The position numbers and the translations under genes are program-made. From JAWLHU01 sp041690255 (GTDB lineage: Bacteria; Bacillota; Sulfobacillia; Symbiobacteriales; Symbiobacteriaceae), in assembly GCA_041690255.1 (NCBI GenBank), contig JAWLHU010000010.1, positions 1-64,000 of the forward strand: 64,000 bases of DNA, given 5' to 3'. Shown here piece after piece: positions 44,238-51,404 of the stretch. The notes beneath the pieces were generated by a model. That model saw nothing but the letters and a program-made list of their open reading frames with translations, was not told the DNA's origin and did not search any database. Position 1 is the stretch's first letter. Each line of letters begins with the position of its first letter.

Positions 44238-45006
44238 CTTTGTAGACCGGGGCCCGCTTCTCCGCGAAGGCCCGCAGCCCCTCCAGCCGGTCGTCGGTCG
44301 GAACGACGCGCTGGTAGGCCTGCCACTCGACCGCCAGGCCCTGGTCCAGGGCGAGGCCGCCATCGATCGCCGCTTTCGCCGCCCGGACCGCCAGCGGGGC
44401 GTGCCGTGCGATCTCCTCGGCCATCGCGCCCGCGGTCGCCAGCAGCTCGGCCTTCGGGACCACCCGGTTCAGAATCCCCAGCCCTTCAGCCTCGGCGGCG
44501 CTCAGCTTCCGGGCCGTGAAGATCAGCTCCTTCGCCTTCGCCGCGCCGATCAGCGCCGGCAGCCGGGTGCAGCCGCCCGCCCCGGGAATGATCCCCCAGG
44601 AGACCTCGGTCAGGCCCAGTTGCGTATCATCCGCTGCGATGCGGATATCGCAGGCCAGGGCCAGCTCCAGCCCGCCCCCGAAGGCCATGCCGTGCATGGC
44701 GGCAATCACCGGCATGGGCAGCTTGGCGTAGTCGTTGACCGCCCCGCGCAGGAGCTGGACCATCTCGATCACCTGGGGCTCGGCCATGCCCTGCCGCTCC
44801 TTCAGATCGGCGCCGGAGCAGAAGGCCTTGGACTCGCCGCCGTGCAGGATGACCGCCCGGACGGACCGGTCGACCATCAGCTCGCAGGCGGTCTCGTGAA
44901 GCTCCTCCACCACGCGGCGGGAGAGGGCGTTATAGCGCTCCGGGTTGTGGATCTGGACCCAGGCGACCGGCCCTTCCCGCTTCAGCAGTACCTTCTCACG
45001 TGCCAT
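44230..45006 (-). CDS. Enoyl-CoA hydratase/isomerase, methylglutaconyl-CoA hydratase-like
   Basis: A 258-residue crotonase. The oxyanion hole lies at CSGADLKER and HGMAFGGGLELALACD. The second catalytic glutamate is in GLTEVSWGIIPGAGGCTRLP. The phrase IIPGAGG is characteristic of the AUH/LiuC/YngF branch that hydrates methylglutaconyl-CoA in leucine breakdown (family knowledge). One catalytic Glu is visible where crotonases with two have a further one, so the exact substrate is uncertain. GTGAGAAGGT-type context precedes the start. Confidence 0.9.
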   Translation of the reverse strand: MAREKVLLKREGPVAWVQIHNPERYNALSRRVVEELHETACELMVDRSVRAVILHGGESKAFCSGADLKERQGMAEPQVIEMVQLLRGAVNDYAKLPMPVIAAMHGMAFGGGLELALACDIRIAADDTQLGLTEVSWGIIPGAGGCTRLPALIGAAKAKELIFTARKLSAAEAEGLGILNRVVPKAELLATAGAMAEEIARHAPLAVRAAKAAIDGGLALDQGLAVEWQAYQRVVPTDDRLEGLRAFAEKRAPVYKGV

Positions 45007-45039
45007 CGTTCAACAGAACCCCCTCGTTTACGACGACGG

Positions 45040-45873
45040 CTAGACTAACCGGAACCCCCGGAAGACCCGCAGGGCGGTGATCGTCGCCTCCACCGGGAAC
45101 CCATCCTCCGCCGGCCAACTGCCATCCTCCTTCTGCATGGAGGCCAGGCGGGCCAGTTGCTTGATCACCAAGCCAAAGAAACGGGCCTCCAGCCCGGTCT
45201 CCATGATCGTGGTGAGCCACCAGGCCAGGGCCGGCGCATCCAGCTCCCGGCGCTGGAGCAGCTCATAGGCCCAGCCCTTCTCGTTCGAGTTGCGCCCCAC
45301 CATCTTCGACCAGATCGCCGCCGAGAGGAAGAGGGTCTGGGCGGGGGCCTTCTCGCCCTCGCCGTACCGGCCCAGCTCCATCCGGAGCCAGCGGCTGCCC
45401 CGGGCGATCGGGTCCAGGTGCTCCTGCTCGATGGTCATCAGGGTGTAGGTGGCGACAGCGGTCAGGTAGGCCGCGGCCTGTGGATTCTCCGCCTTCGCCC
45501 AATGGGGTGCGGTGGCCTGGATGGCCTCCGACTCCTCCCAGTGGCCATCGGTCGCCTGGGTGCGCCGCAGGAAGGCGAGCGCCCGGGAGGCCATGGGCGA
45601 GCCGGCGAGCGGCGGGATATCCTTCAACTGCGCCAGGATATAGCAGGTCGTGTCGACCGAGGAGGGCGCCCCCGGCTCCTGCCGGATCGGAAAGCCACCG
45701 TCCGGGTTCTGCAACTGCTCCAGTTCACGGCTGACCTGCCGCTCGGGCTCCCCGCGCCCAAAGATCCCCTCTATGCGGGCCTGCTCGCGCAAACCGCCAT
45801 GGGCCAGGACATAGGCCCTGGCCCGTTCTGGATGGATGGAGCACTCTGGAAAACCATTGATCACATTCCCCAC
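45040..45873 (-). CDS. Alpha/alpha-toroid protein with squalene-cyclase-like repeats
   Basis: A 277-residue protein. QW-type repeats characteristic of terpene cyclases and prenyltransferases recur: LQNPDGGFPI, TQATDGHWEES and MQKEDGSWPAEDGFPVEAT. It lacks the DxDD acid motif and a zinc site, so I do not infer cyclase or prenyltransferase activity. A binding role, perhaps for a hydrophobic acyl or prenyl chain, would fit its position between enoyl-CoA hydratase and AtuA-like genes. Confidence 0.75.
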   Translation of the reverse strand: MGNVINGFPECSIHPERARAYVLAHGGLREQARIEGIFGRGEPERQVSRELEQLQNPDGGFPIRQEPGAPSSVDTTCYILAQLKDIPPLAGSPMASRALAFLRRTQATDGHWEESEAIQATAPHWAKAENPQAAAYLTAVATYTLMTIEQEHLDPIARGSRWLRMELGRYGEGEKAPAQTLFLSAAIWSKMVGRNSNEKGWAYELLQRRELDAPALAWWLTTIMETGLEARFFGLVIKQLARLASMQKEDGSWPAEDGFPVEATITALRVFRGFRLV

Positions 45874-45892
45874 ACTGATACGACTCCCTTAA

Positions 45893-46213
45893 TCACTCAA
45901 GTTGAAGCTCCATTCGCAGCAGCGCGGCGGCGAAGGTCTTCCCCAGATTGTCGCTCCGCAAGGAGCGGGGAGCACCACCGCCCAGCGCACCGTGCACCAA
46001 GAACTTCAACGCCTGGACGTTGGGTACCTCCCACATTTCCACCGGTCCCTTCGCCACCGGACGGAAGTACTCTTCCACCCGCTCCCTGGTCACATGCTTC
46101 CGGATGATTGCCCACGCGGCGTCATCGTTGGCGAAGAGAGAGATGTCCGAGGCGTCGCCCTTGTCGCCGGAGCGGGCGTGGCAGATCTCGATCAATCGAA
46201 TGGTCTTGCTCAT
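45893..46213 (-). CDS. AtuA C-terminal-domain-like small protein
   Basis: A 106-residue protein. The start is set by AGGAGGTG 7 nt upstream. The phrases HARSGDKGDASDISLFA and LKFLVHGALGGGAPRSLRSDNLGK match the C-terminal domain that in Pseudomonas AtuA is fused to the DUF1446 domain. Here it is a separate gene only 4 bp after the large part, so the two products presumably form one complex. Confidence 0.85.
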   Translation of the reverse strand: MSKTIRLIEICHARSGDKGDASDISLFANDDAAWAIIRKHVTRERVEEYFRPVAKGPVEMWEVPNVQALKFLVHGALGGGAPRSLRSDNLGKTFAAALLRMELQLE

Positions 46214-46217
46214 CTGC

Positions 46218-47585
46218 CTACACCTCCTCCACGGTAATGCGGACATGGGGCTCGATCAACTCACGGGGGATCAGGGTCGACCAGAGGCCCATCAACTCGC
46301 GGGGTTGTGGGGTGCCGGCTACCGCCGAGGCCGTGGGGGGGCCTGAGAGCAGCAGCGGCGGGAACTCCCGCGCCAGGATCTCGCAGTCCTTCTTGTTCTG
46401 GGTGCGGATGGCGACCCGCAGCCGGACCTCATTGATCGCATCTTCGTCGATGGGCTCCGGGGCGAGCGCCCCCCAGAGGGAGTTGATCCCGATGTACTCG
46501 ATGTGGATCTCCTGCGGCTTGACGCCCTGCATCTCCAGCCGCTTCGTGACGATCTCCGCCGCCCGCTTCGCCTTGGAGTAGGCCTTGGGCCAGCTGAAGG
46601 AGATATAGCCCTCGCCCATCCAGCCGTCGGCGTAGCCGAGCAGCGCCTTCAGGGTCGGCGGGGCGGGGCGCCCCTGGGTGCCGCTTACCCGCACCTGGTT
46701 CTCCCCCGCCTGTTCGATCCGGGTGGTGGTCAGGTCGCAGATCACATCCGGGGTGATGTAGGTCGTGGGATCGTGGATCTCGTAGAGGAACTGCTCCTTC
46801 ACCGTCCGGACGTCGACCAGCCCGCCGGTGCCATCCGCCTTGGTGAGAATGAACGAACCGTCCTCGCTCACCTCGGCGATCGGGTAGCCGATCCGGTGCA
46901 GGTCGGGCACATCCTCCCAGCCGACCTGGAAGTTGCCGCCGGCGGCCTGGCCGGAGCACTCCATGAGGTGGCCGAGGATGATCCCCTGGGCCAGCCGGTT
47001 CCAGTCATCGATCGCCCAGTCGAACTCGTAGAGGATCGGGCCGAGGAACTGGGCGGTGTCGGTCGTCCGCCCGGTGATGACGACGTCGGCCCCGGTGCGC
47101 AGGGCATCGGCCACCGCCCGGGCGCCCAGGTAGACCGAGGCGAAGAGGACCTTGTCGCGCACATCGCCCAGCGCCTGGCCGGTCTCCTTGTCGGCGAAGG
47201 TGGCCCCCTGTGCCGCCAGTTCATCCAACCGGTCGTAGATATCGTCGCCGGTGACGCAGGCGATCTTCAGCTTGAGTCCCATTTCGCCAGCCAGCTGGGC
47301 CACGGCCTTCGCCGCTCCCTGCGGGTTGATGCCGCCGGCGTTGGTGATCAGCTTGATCCCCTTCTCCTTGGCGATCGGCAGCAGGTTGCGCATCATGGGG
47401 ACGACATCTTTGGTGTAGCCCTGGGTCGGGTCCTTCTTGCGGCCCTTTTCGAGAATGGCCAGCGTCAGCTCGGCCAGGGTATCGAAGCTGATGTACTTGA
47501 CGTTGCCGTAGCGGGCCACGTCGAGCACCGGGAGCAGCGAGTCCCCGTAGAACCCCTGCCCGGCGCCTATGCGAACGGTGCGCAT
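46218..47585 (-). CDS. AtuA-like DUF1446 protein (acyclic terpene/acyl-CoA catabolism)
   Basis: A 455-residue protein. GGAGGT lies 8 nt before the ATG at 47585. Diagnostic stretches are RIGAGQGFYGD, ITNAGGINPQGAA, VITGRTTDTAQFLGP and HLMECSGQAAGGNF. AtuA proteins occur in geraniol/citronellol (atu) and leucine (liu) degradation clusters, but their reaction is not established. It forms a pair with the small protein downstream. Confidence 0.88.
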   Translation of the reverse strand: MRTVRIGAGQGFYGDSLLPVLDVARYGNVKYISFDTLAELTLAILEKGRKKDPTQGYTKDVVPMMRNLLPIAKEKGIKLITNAGGINPQGAAKAVAQLAGEMGLKLKIACVTGDDIYDRLDELAAQGATFADKETGQALGDVRDKVLFASVYLGARAVADALRTGADVVITGRTTDTAQFLGPILYEFDWAIDDWNRLAQGIILGHLMECSGQAAGGNFQVGWEDVPDLHRIGYPIAEVSEDGSFILTKADGTGGLVDVRTVKEQFLYEIHDPTTYITPDVICDLTTTRIEQAGENQVRVSGTQGRPAPPTLKALLGYADGWMGEGYISFSWPKAYSKAKRAAEIVTKRLEMQGVKPQEIHIEYIGINSLWGALAPEPIDEDAINEVRLRVAIRTQNKKDCEILAREFPPLLLSGPPTASAVAGTPQPRELMGLWSTLIPRELIEPHVRITVEEV

Positions 47586-47616
47586 GGAGATGGACCTCCC
47601 TTGCATTCGGTGGAGC

Positions 47617-47883
47617 CTAGACTCGGGGCCGGCCCTGGACCTGGTACTTCTGGCGGGGGGCGACTCGCCCGGTGCGCCGCCGCAGGAGATCGTCGGGGTC
47701 GGGGCTGCGGTCCGGCTGAGGCGCGTGGGCTGCGCCCAGCCGCACGGCGATCCGCTCCAGCAGGTGCATCATGTACCAGAGCGTGCCGAAGAGCATGCCC
47801 GCGGCGATGGTCAGGGAGACGGGCCACTGCCCCCAACGCCCCAGGACCAGGGCGACGACCATGGCGATGAGGATCCAGTGCAT
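47617..47883 (-). CDS. Small one- or two-helix membrane protein A
   Basis: An 88-residue protein. Hydrophobic segments cover about residues 2-18 and 22-42, and a basic, proline-rich tail follows. The motif GTLWYMMHLLERI is shared with the next gene (GTLWYLGDLLRQI), so the two are paralogues. Function unknown. Confidence 0.7.
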   Translation of the reverse strand: MHWILIAMVVALVLGRWGQWPVSLTIAAGMLFGTLWYMMHLLERIAVRLGAAHAPQPDRSPDPDDLLRRRTGRVAPRQKYQVQGRPRV

Positions 47884-47900
47884 GGGCCCATCCTCCTTCC

Positions 47901-48119
47901 TTACTCGGGCTCGTGCTCCTTCACAGGCGGGCGGGACAGCCGCTGCTCAATCACGGTCAGCTTGTGCAGGATCTGCCGCAGCAGGTCGCCCAGGTACCAG
48001 AGGGTGCCCAGCAGGAGCACTCCCGCGAGCAGCAGCATCATGCCCTCGCCGCCCATCAGACCGCCCAGCGTGGCGGCGAGGAAGAGGACGATCGCGGCGA
48101 GGAAGAACCAGATCAGCAT
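47901..48119 (-). CDS. Small two-helix membrane protein B
   Basis: A 72-residue protein with two hydrophobic segments (about 2-20 and 26-45) and an amphipathic helix QILHKLTVIEQRL. It is a paralogue of membrane protein A by the GTLWY motif. Its start shares a base with the biotin carrier stop, so the genes are translated together. Function unknown; a membrane anchor for the enzyme complex is one possibility. Confidence 0.75.
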   Translation of the reverse strand: MLIWFFLAAIVLFLAATLGGLMGGEGMMLLLAGVLLLGTLWYLGDLLRQILHKLTVIEQRLSRPPVKEHEPE

Positions 48120-48325
48120 CAGCCCAGCTCGACGAGCAAGTCACCTTCGTTGACGAAGTCGCCCTCCCGCACCTTGACCGCCTTGACGGTGCCGGGGGTC
48201 TCCGCCGAGATCGGAATCTCCATCTTCATCGACTCCAGGATCATGACATCCTGCCCCTCCGCGACTTGGTCCCCGGGCCTGACGAGAATCTTCCAGACCG
48301 TGCCGGCCATGCTCGCCTTGATCAT
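48119..48325 (-). CDS. Biotin carboxyl carrier protein (free-standing biotinyl domain)
   Basis: A 68-residue protein consisting of just the biotinyl domain. ESMKMEIP holds the lysine (Lys34) that would be biotinylated. Such lone carriers (Bacillus YngHB type) serve acyl-CoA carboxylases together with a separate biotin carboxylase. The carboxyltransferase is six kilobases downstream in the same operon. It overlaps the preceding gene by 4 nt. Confidence 0.92.
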   Translation of the reverse strand: MIKASMAGTVWKILVRPGDQVAEGQDVMILESMKMEIPISAETPGTVKAVKVREGDFVNEGDLLVELG

Positions 48326-48597
48326 TTCCGTGAGTCCTCCTTTGTGTTTGCCTTCTCTGCTTCTGATGCGTACCGGGCCATCTTGCGGCGAATCCGGTTC
48401 TTCTCTGCGTTGTAACCCTCCGCGCCCTCGTAGGTCTCCTCCGGGCCGACTTGGTCATCCATCCGCCCCTCTAACCGGGCGATACGGCCCTCCAGCTGGC
48501 TGATCGCCGCCACGGCTGCGAGGCCAACGAGGAGGAGCCCGATCGGGTGCGGCAGGAACAGCCCCAACAGGGATGCGATGATCAGAAAGAAGAGCAT
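48322..48597 (-). CDS. Small membrane protein C with coiled-coil region
   Basis: A 91-residue protein. An N-terminal hydrophobic stretch (residues 1-32) is followed by the heptad-like ISQLEGRIARLEGRMDD and a charged tail. It lies between the acyl-CoA dehydrogenase gene (3-bp gap) and the biotin carrier gene (4-bp overlap), so it belongs to the operon. Function unknown. Confidence 0.72.
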   Translation of the reverse strand: MLFFLIIASLLGLFLPHPIGLLLVGLAAVAAISQLEGRIARLEGRMDDQVGPEETYEGAEGYNAEKNRIRRKMARYASEAEKANTKEDSRK

Positions 48598-48600
48598 GCA

Positions 48601-49746
48601 TTAGCACCCCAACTGCTTGGCGATCACCATCCGCTGGATCTCACTGGTCCCCTCGCCGATCTCGGTCAGCTTGGCGTCCCGCCAGAAACGGGAGACGGGC
48701 AGGTCTTCCATGTAGCCGGCGCCGCCGTGGATCTGGATCGCCTGGTTAGCGGCACGGACGGCCACCTCGGAGGCGAAGAGCTTCGCCATGGCGCACTCCT
48801 TGGTGAACGGGCGTCCCTGGTCCTTCAGCCAGGCGGCCTTGAGCACCATCATGCGGGCCATTTCGATCTCCATGGCCATGTCGGCCAGCTTGAACTGGAT
48901 CGCCTGGAACTTGGAGATGGACCGGCCGAACTGCTCCCGCTGCTTGGCGTAGGCGAGGGCAGCATCCAGGGCGCCCTGTGCGATGCCCACCGCCATGGCA
49001 CCGATCGAGATACGGCCGCCATCCAGCGTGATCATGAACTGCTTGAAGCCCTCGCCTCGGTTGCCCAGCAGGCTCTCCGCCGGGAGGTGGACGTCGTCGA
49101 AGTAGAGCGGTCGGGTGTCGGAGGAGTGGAGCCCCATCTTCTCGTAGGCCGGCCCGATCGAGAAGCCCTCGGTCGGGTTCGGAAGAATGAAGGCGCTGAT
49201 CCCGTTGTGCCCCTGATCCGGATCGGTCACCGCCGTACAGACGATATAGCCACAGTAGGCGGCATTCGTAATGTAGATCTTCGAGCCATTCAGGACCCAC
49301 TGGTCGCCCTGGAGCACCGCCGTGGTCTTGGTACCGGCCGAGTCGGAGCCGGCGCCCGGCTCGGTCAGGCCGAAGGAGGCGAGGTATTCGCCGCGGGCGG
49401 CACCGGGCAGCCACCGCTCCTTCTGCTCTTTGGTCCCGAAGTAGTAGACCGGTCCCATGCCGATCGAGCAGTGAGCAGCCAGGGTGATGCCGAGGGAGCC
49501 ATCCACCCGGCTGATCTCCTCCACCGCCAGGGCATAGGAGACGGTGTCGCCCCCCACACCGCCGTACTCCTCGGCGAACGGGATCCCCATCAGCCCCAGT
49601 TCGCCCATCTCCCTGACCAGTTCCGTCGGGAAGCGCCCGGTCTTGTCACGCTCCCCGGCCCCGGGTGCCACCCTCTCGTCGGCGAACTCCCGGGCCAGCT
49701 TCCGAATCATGGCCTGCTCCTGGCTCAGATCGAAGTTCAGGCTCAT
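48601..49746 (-). CDS. Acyl-CoA dehydrogenase, short/branched-chain type
   Basis: A 381-residue flavoenzyme that inserts the alpha-beta double bond in acyl-CoA and passes electrons to ETF. Signatures: AYCGYIVCTAVTD, QREQFGRSISKFQ, QIHGGAGYMEDLPVSRFWRD and IGEGTSEIQ. The catalytic base is Glu365 in GEGTSEIQ, the SCAD/MCAD position. Isovaleryl-CoA dehydrogenases usually have Ala there, which argues against a strict isovalerate role. First gene of the operon; GGGGAAGGGGTTG precedes the ATG. Confidence 0.92.
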   Translation of the reverse strand: MSLNFDLSQEQAMIRKLAREFADERVAPGAGERDKTGRFPTELVREMGELGLMGIPFAEEYGGVGGDTVSYALAVEEISRVDGSLGITLAAHCSIGMGPVYYFGTKEQKERWLPGAARGEYLASFGLTEPGAGSDSAGTKTTAVLQGDQWVLNGSKIYITNAAYCGYIVCTAVTDPDQGHNGISAFILPNPTEGFSIGPAYEKMGLHSSDTRPLYFDDVHLPAESLLGNRGEGFKQFMITLDGGRISIGAMAVGIAQGALDAALAYAKQREQFGRSISKFQAIQFKLADMAMEIEMARMMVLKAAWLKDQGRPFTKECAMAKLFASEVAVRAANQAIQIHGGAGYMEDLPVSRFWRDAKLTEIGEGTSEIQRMVIAKQLGC

Positions 49747-49775
49747 CCGACAACCCCTTCCCCCTTCGTCGCTAT

Positions 49776-49879
49776 CACAACCGCTGATCTTGTGTATGAT
49801 ATGTGGTTATTCGAAACCTTCCCGTCGGATTCCTCTCGTTTGTGACAAAAATGATGCGCTCGTCATCAATGCTGTCACA
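49776..49879. promoter_or_regulatory. Nested inverted repeats in the divergent control region
   Basis: CACAA (49776-49780) is mirrored by TTGTG (49790-49794). Further on, TGTGACA (49841-49847) is mirrored by TGTCACA (49873-49879), with TGATG/CATCA nested inside (49852-49856 and 49864-49868). This 200-bp region separates the acyl-CoA operon (minus) from the plus-strand gene at 49944. The half-sites CACAA/TGTGACA recur and are candidate operators of the operon. Confidence 0.5.
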
Positions 49880-49943
49880 TTACATGGATGAGGTCCGGGC
49901 TGCATAGGGATAGCCGAGAGTTATGCCAAGGGAGGGAAATCAG

Positions 49944-51059
49944 ATGGGAGAGGCTGCAATCACTCGCCTGGCGGTTGCGCGGCTGGATGAACTGAACCCC
50001 GCCCAGTCCCATCGGAACCGGGAAGAACAGCCCATGCACGGCTTCTGCTTGATCAGCGGGGATGCCGATCGCTGCCGGGTGACGCTCTATGTGGAGAATG
50101 GCCGGCCGCTCTCCGACCGGACCGGCGAGAGCGGCTTCTACTACGAGGGCTGGCTGGTGGGGCCGCGCGGGCCTCTGAGCCTCGGGGCCTTCAACATGGG
50201 GCCGGGGGGACAGGGCAGCGCCACCCGGCTCGTCGAGACGGGTCGGGTGCATGGTCACGGGGCGGAGCTGGTCCGGGTGACCGTCGAGCCGTTTGGCGGG
50301 TCAGCCGGGGGGGATATCGCCGTCCTGGAGGGGCCGCTGGTCTGGCTGGAGGCGGGTCTTGCCATGCCGTCGCTGGATGGGGCGTTGGGTGAGGCGCTGG
50401 ATGGGGCGTCGGATGGGGCCCCGGATGCGGCCACGGATGCGGCTACGGATGGGGCCACGGATGCGGCCACGGATACGGCCACGGATACGGCCACGGATGC
50501 GGCCACGGATACGGCCACGGATGCGGCCACGGATGCGGCCACGGTCCTGGTCCTCCAGACCGGTGGCGAGGCGGAGTCCTCGGGGGTGGCGGTCGGGGGC
50601 TGGGCTGAGGCTGTGGCGGAGCCGACAGCCGAGCCGTCGGGCCCGCAGCCCGAGCCGGAGGCGCCGGAGCAGCGGCAGGTGAACCCGCTGGCGCTCAGCG
50701 TCCAGTTGGTGCAGCGGCATCCTATGGCTCCGCGCGCCGCGGGCACAGCCGTGGTCAATCTGCGGCAGGGCAGCCTTCAGCTCATGCTGCGCGGCCTGCC
50801 CAGCCCCACCGCCCTGGGGAGAGATCGCTCCACCGACCGGCCCTTCAACACCTATCGGGTATGGCTGGTCAATCAGCAGACGCATGCCCGGACCCCGGCC
50901 GGGTTCTGCGAGCGGGCGTGGGGCGAGAACTTCCGCTTTCAGGCCGATGGGCTGCCGCTCAACCGGCACGATACGATCCTGGTCACGGTGGAGGACCGGA
51001 CGGCCACAGGCACCAACACGGCGTCGCCGCAGGTGCTGATCGGCTCGTACAGCGAGTAG
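49944..51059 (+). CDS. Two-domain hypothetical protein with Asp-Ala-Ala-Thr repeat linker
   Basis: A 371-residue protein. The ATG at 49944 has GGGAGGG 8 nt upstream. Two similar beta-rich domains (about 30-110 and 240-371: RVTLYVENGRPL with YYEGWLVGPRG; LQLMLRGLPSP with FNTYRVWLVNQQ) resemble the extracellular domain of RskA-type anti-sigma proteins. No signal peptide or membrane helix is seen. The domains are joined by an acidic linker of D-A-A-T/D-T-A-T units encoded by a 12-bp repeat. A terminator follows. Function not recognised. Confidence 0.7.
   Translation: MGEAAITRLAVARLDELNPAQSHRNREEQPMHGFCLISGDADRCRVTLYVENGRPLSDRTGESGFYYEGWLVGPRGPLSLGAFNMGPGGQGSATRLVETGRVHGHGAELVRVTVEPFGGSAGGDIAVLEGPLVWLEAGLAMPSLDGALGEALDGASDGAPDAATDAATDGATDAATDTATDTATDAATDTATDAATDAATVLVLQTGGEAESSGVAVGGWAEAVAEPTAEPSGPQPEPEAPEQRQVNPLALSVQLVQRHPMAPRAAGTAVVNLRQGSLQLMLRGLPSPTALGRDRSTDRPFNTYRVWLVNQQTHARTPAGFCERAWGENFRFQADGLPLNRHDTILVTVEDRTATGTNTASPQVLIGSYSE
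50411..50542 (+). repeat. Eleven in-frame 12-bp tandem repeats
   Basis: Units of consensus GGATRCGGCCAC follow one another without gaps, each coding four residues (Asp-Ala/Thr-Ala-Thr). Because the unit is a multiple of three, changes in copy number would lengthen or shorten the linker without a frameshift. Confidence 0.92.
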
Positions 51060-51092
51060 CCCCATCCCCCGGTCTGGCTCCCTCCGTACGCG

Positions 51093-51135
51093 GAAGCACC
51101 CCCGCCGTCCTGTGGCAGGGGGTGCTTCCTCTCTT
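51093..51135 (+). terminator. Terminator after the two-domain hypothetical gene
   Basis: GAAGCACCCCC (51093-51103) pairs with GGGGGTGCTTC (51118-51128), followed by CTCTCTTT. Confidence 0.8.
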
Positions 51136-51139
51136 TGCT

Positions 51140-51331
51140 CTACCCCAGTGGGCAGAATCCGATCAGCTTCTCCATCCAGGCGCAGGCCCGGCTCTTTGGC
51201 TTGGGCATGCACATCTCGCCGGTAGGCTTCCCGGTCAGCAGACCGTAGAAGAGCCGTCCGATGAAGAAGAAGGTGCCCAGGGTGATACCAATCGCAATAT
51301 AAAACGGGTCCAGCCAGGTGATATCGATCAT
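51140..51331 (-). CDS. Small membrane protein
   Basis: A 63-residue protein with one hydrophobic helix (about 9-33) and a basic tail with three cysteines (EMCMPK, RACAW, GFCPL). AGGAGG lies 7 nt before the ATG. It follows the iron-type ABC operon on the same strand with a 73-bp gap. Function unknown. Confidence 0.6.
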   Translation of the reverse strand: MIDITWLDPFYIAIGITLGTFFFIGRLFYGLLTGKPTGEMCMPKPKSRACAWMEKLIGFCPLG

Positions 51332-51404
51332 ACCTCACCCTCCTCCATCCTTTGGTCACCGCGGGATTCGCCCGAGATACCCCCAGGGGTGGCCATGCGG
51401 GTGC

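Noticed and set aside
50301..51359. Minus-strand 352-residue frame with Arg-Gly-Arg-Ile repeats
   Set aside because: It is the reverse reading of the 12-bp repeat in the plus-strand gene.
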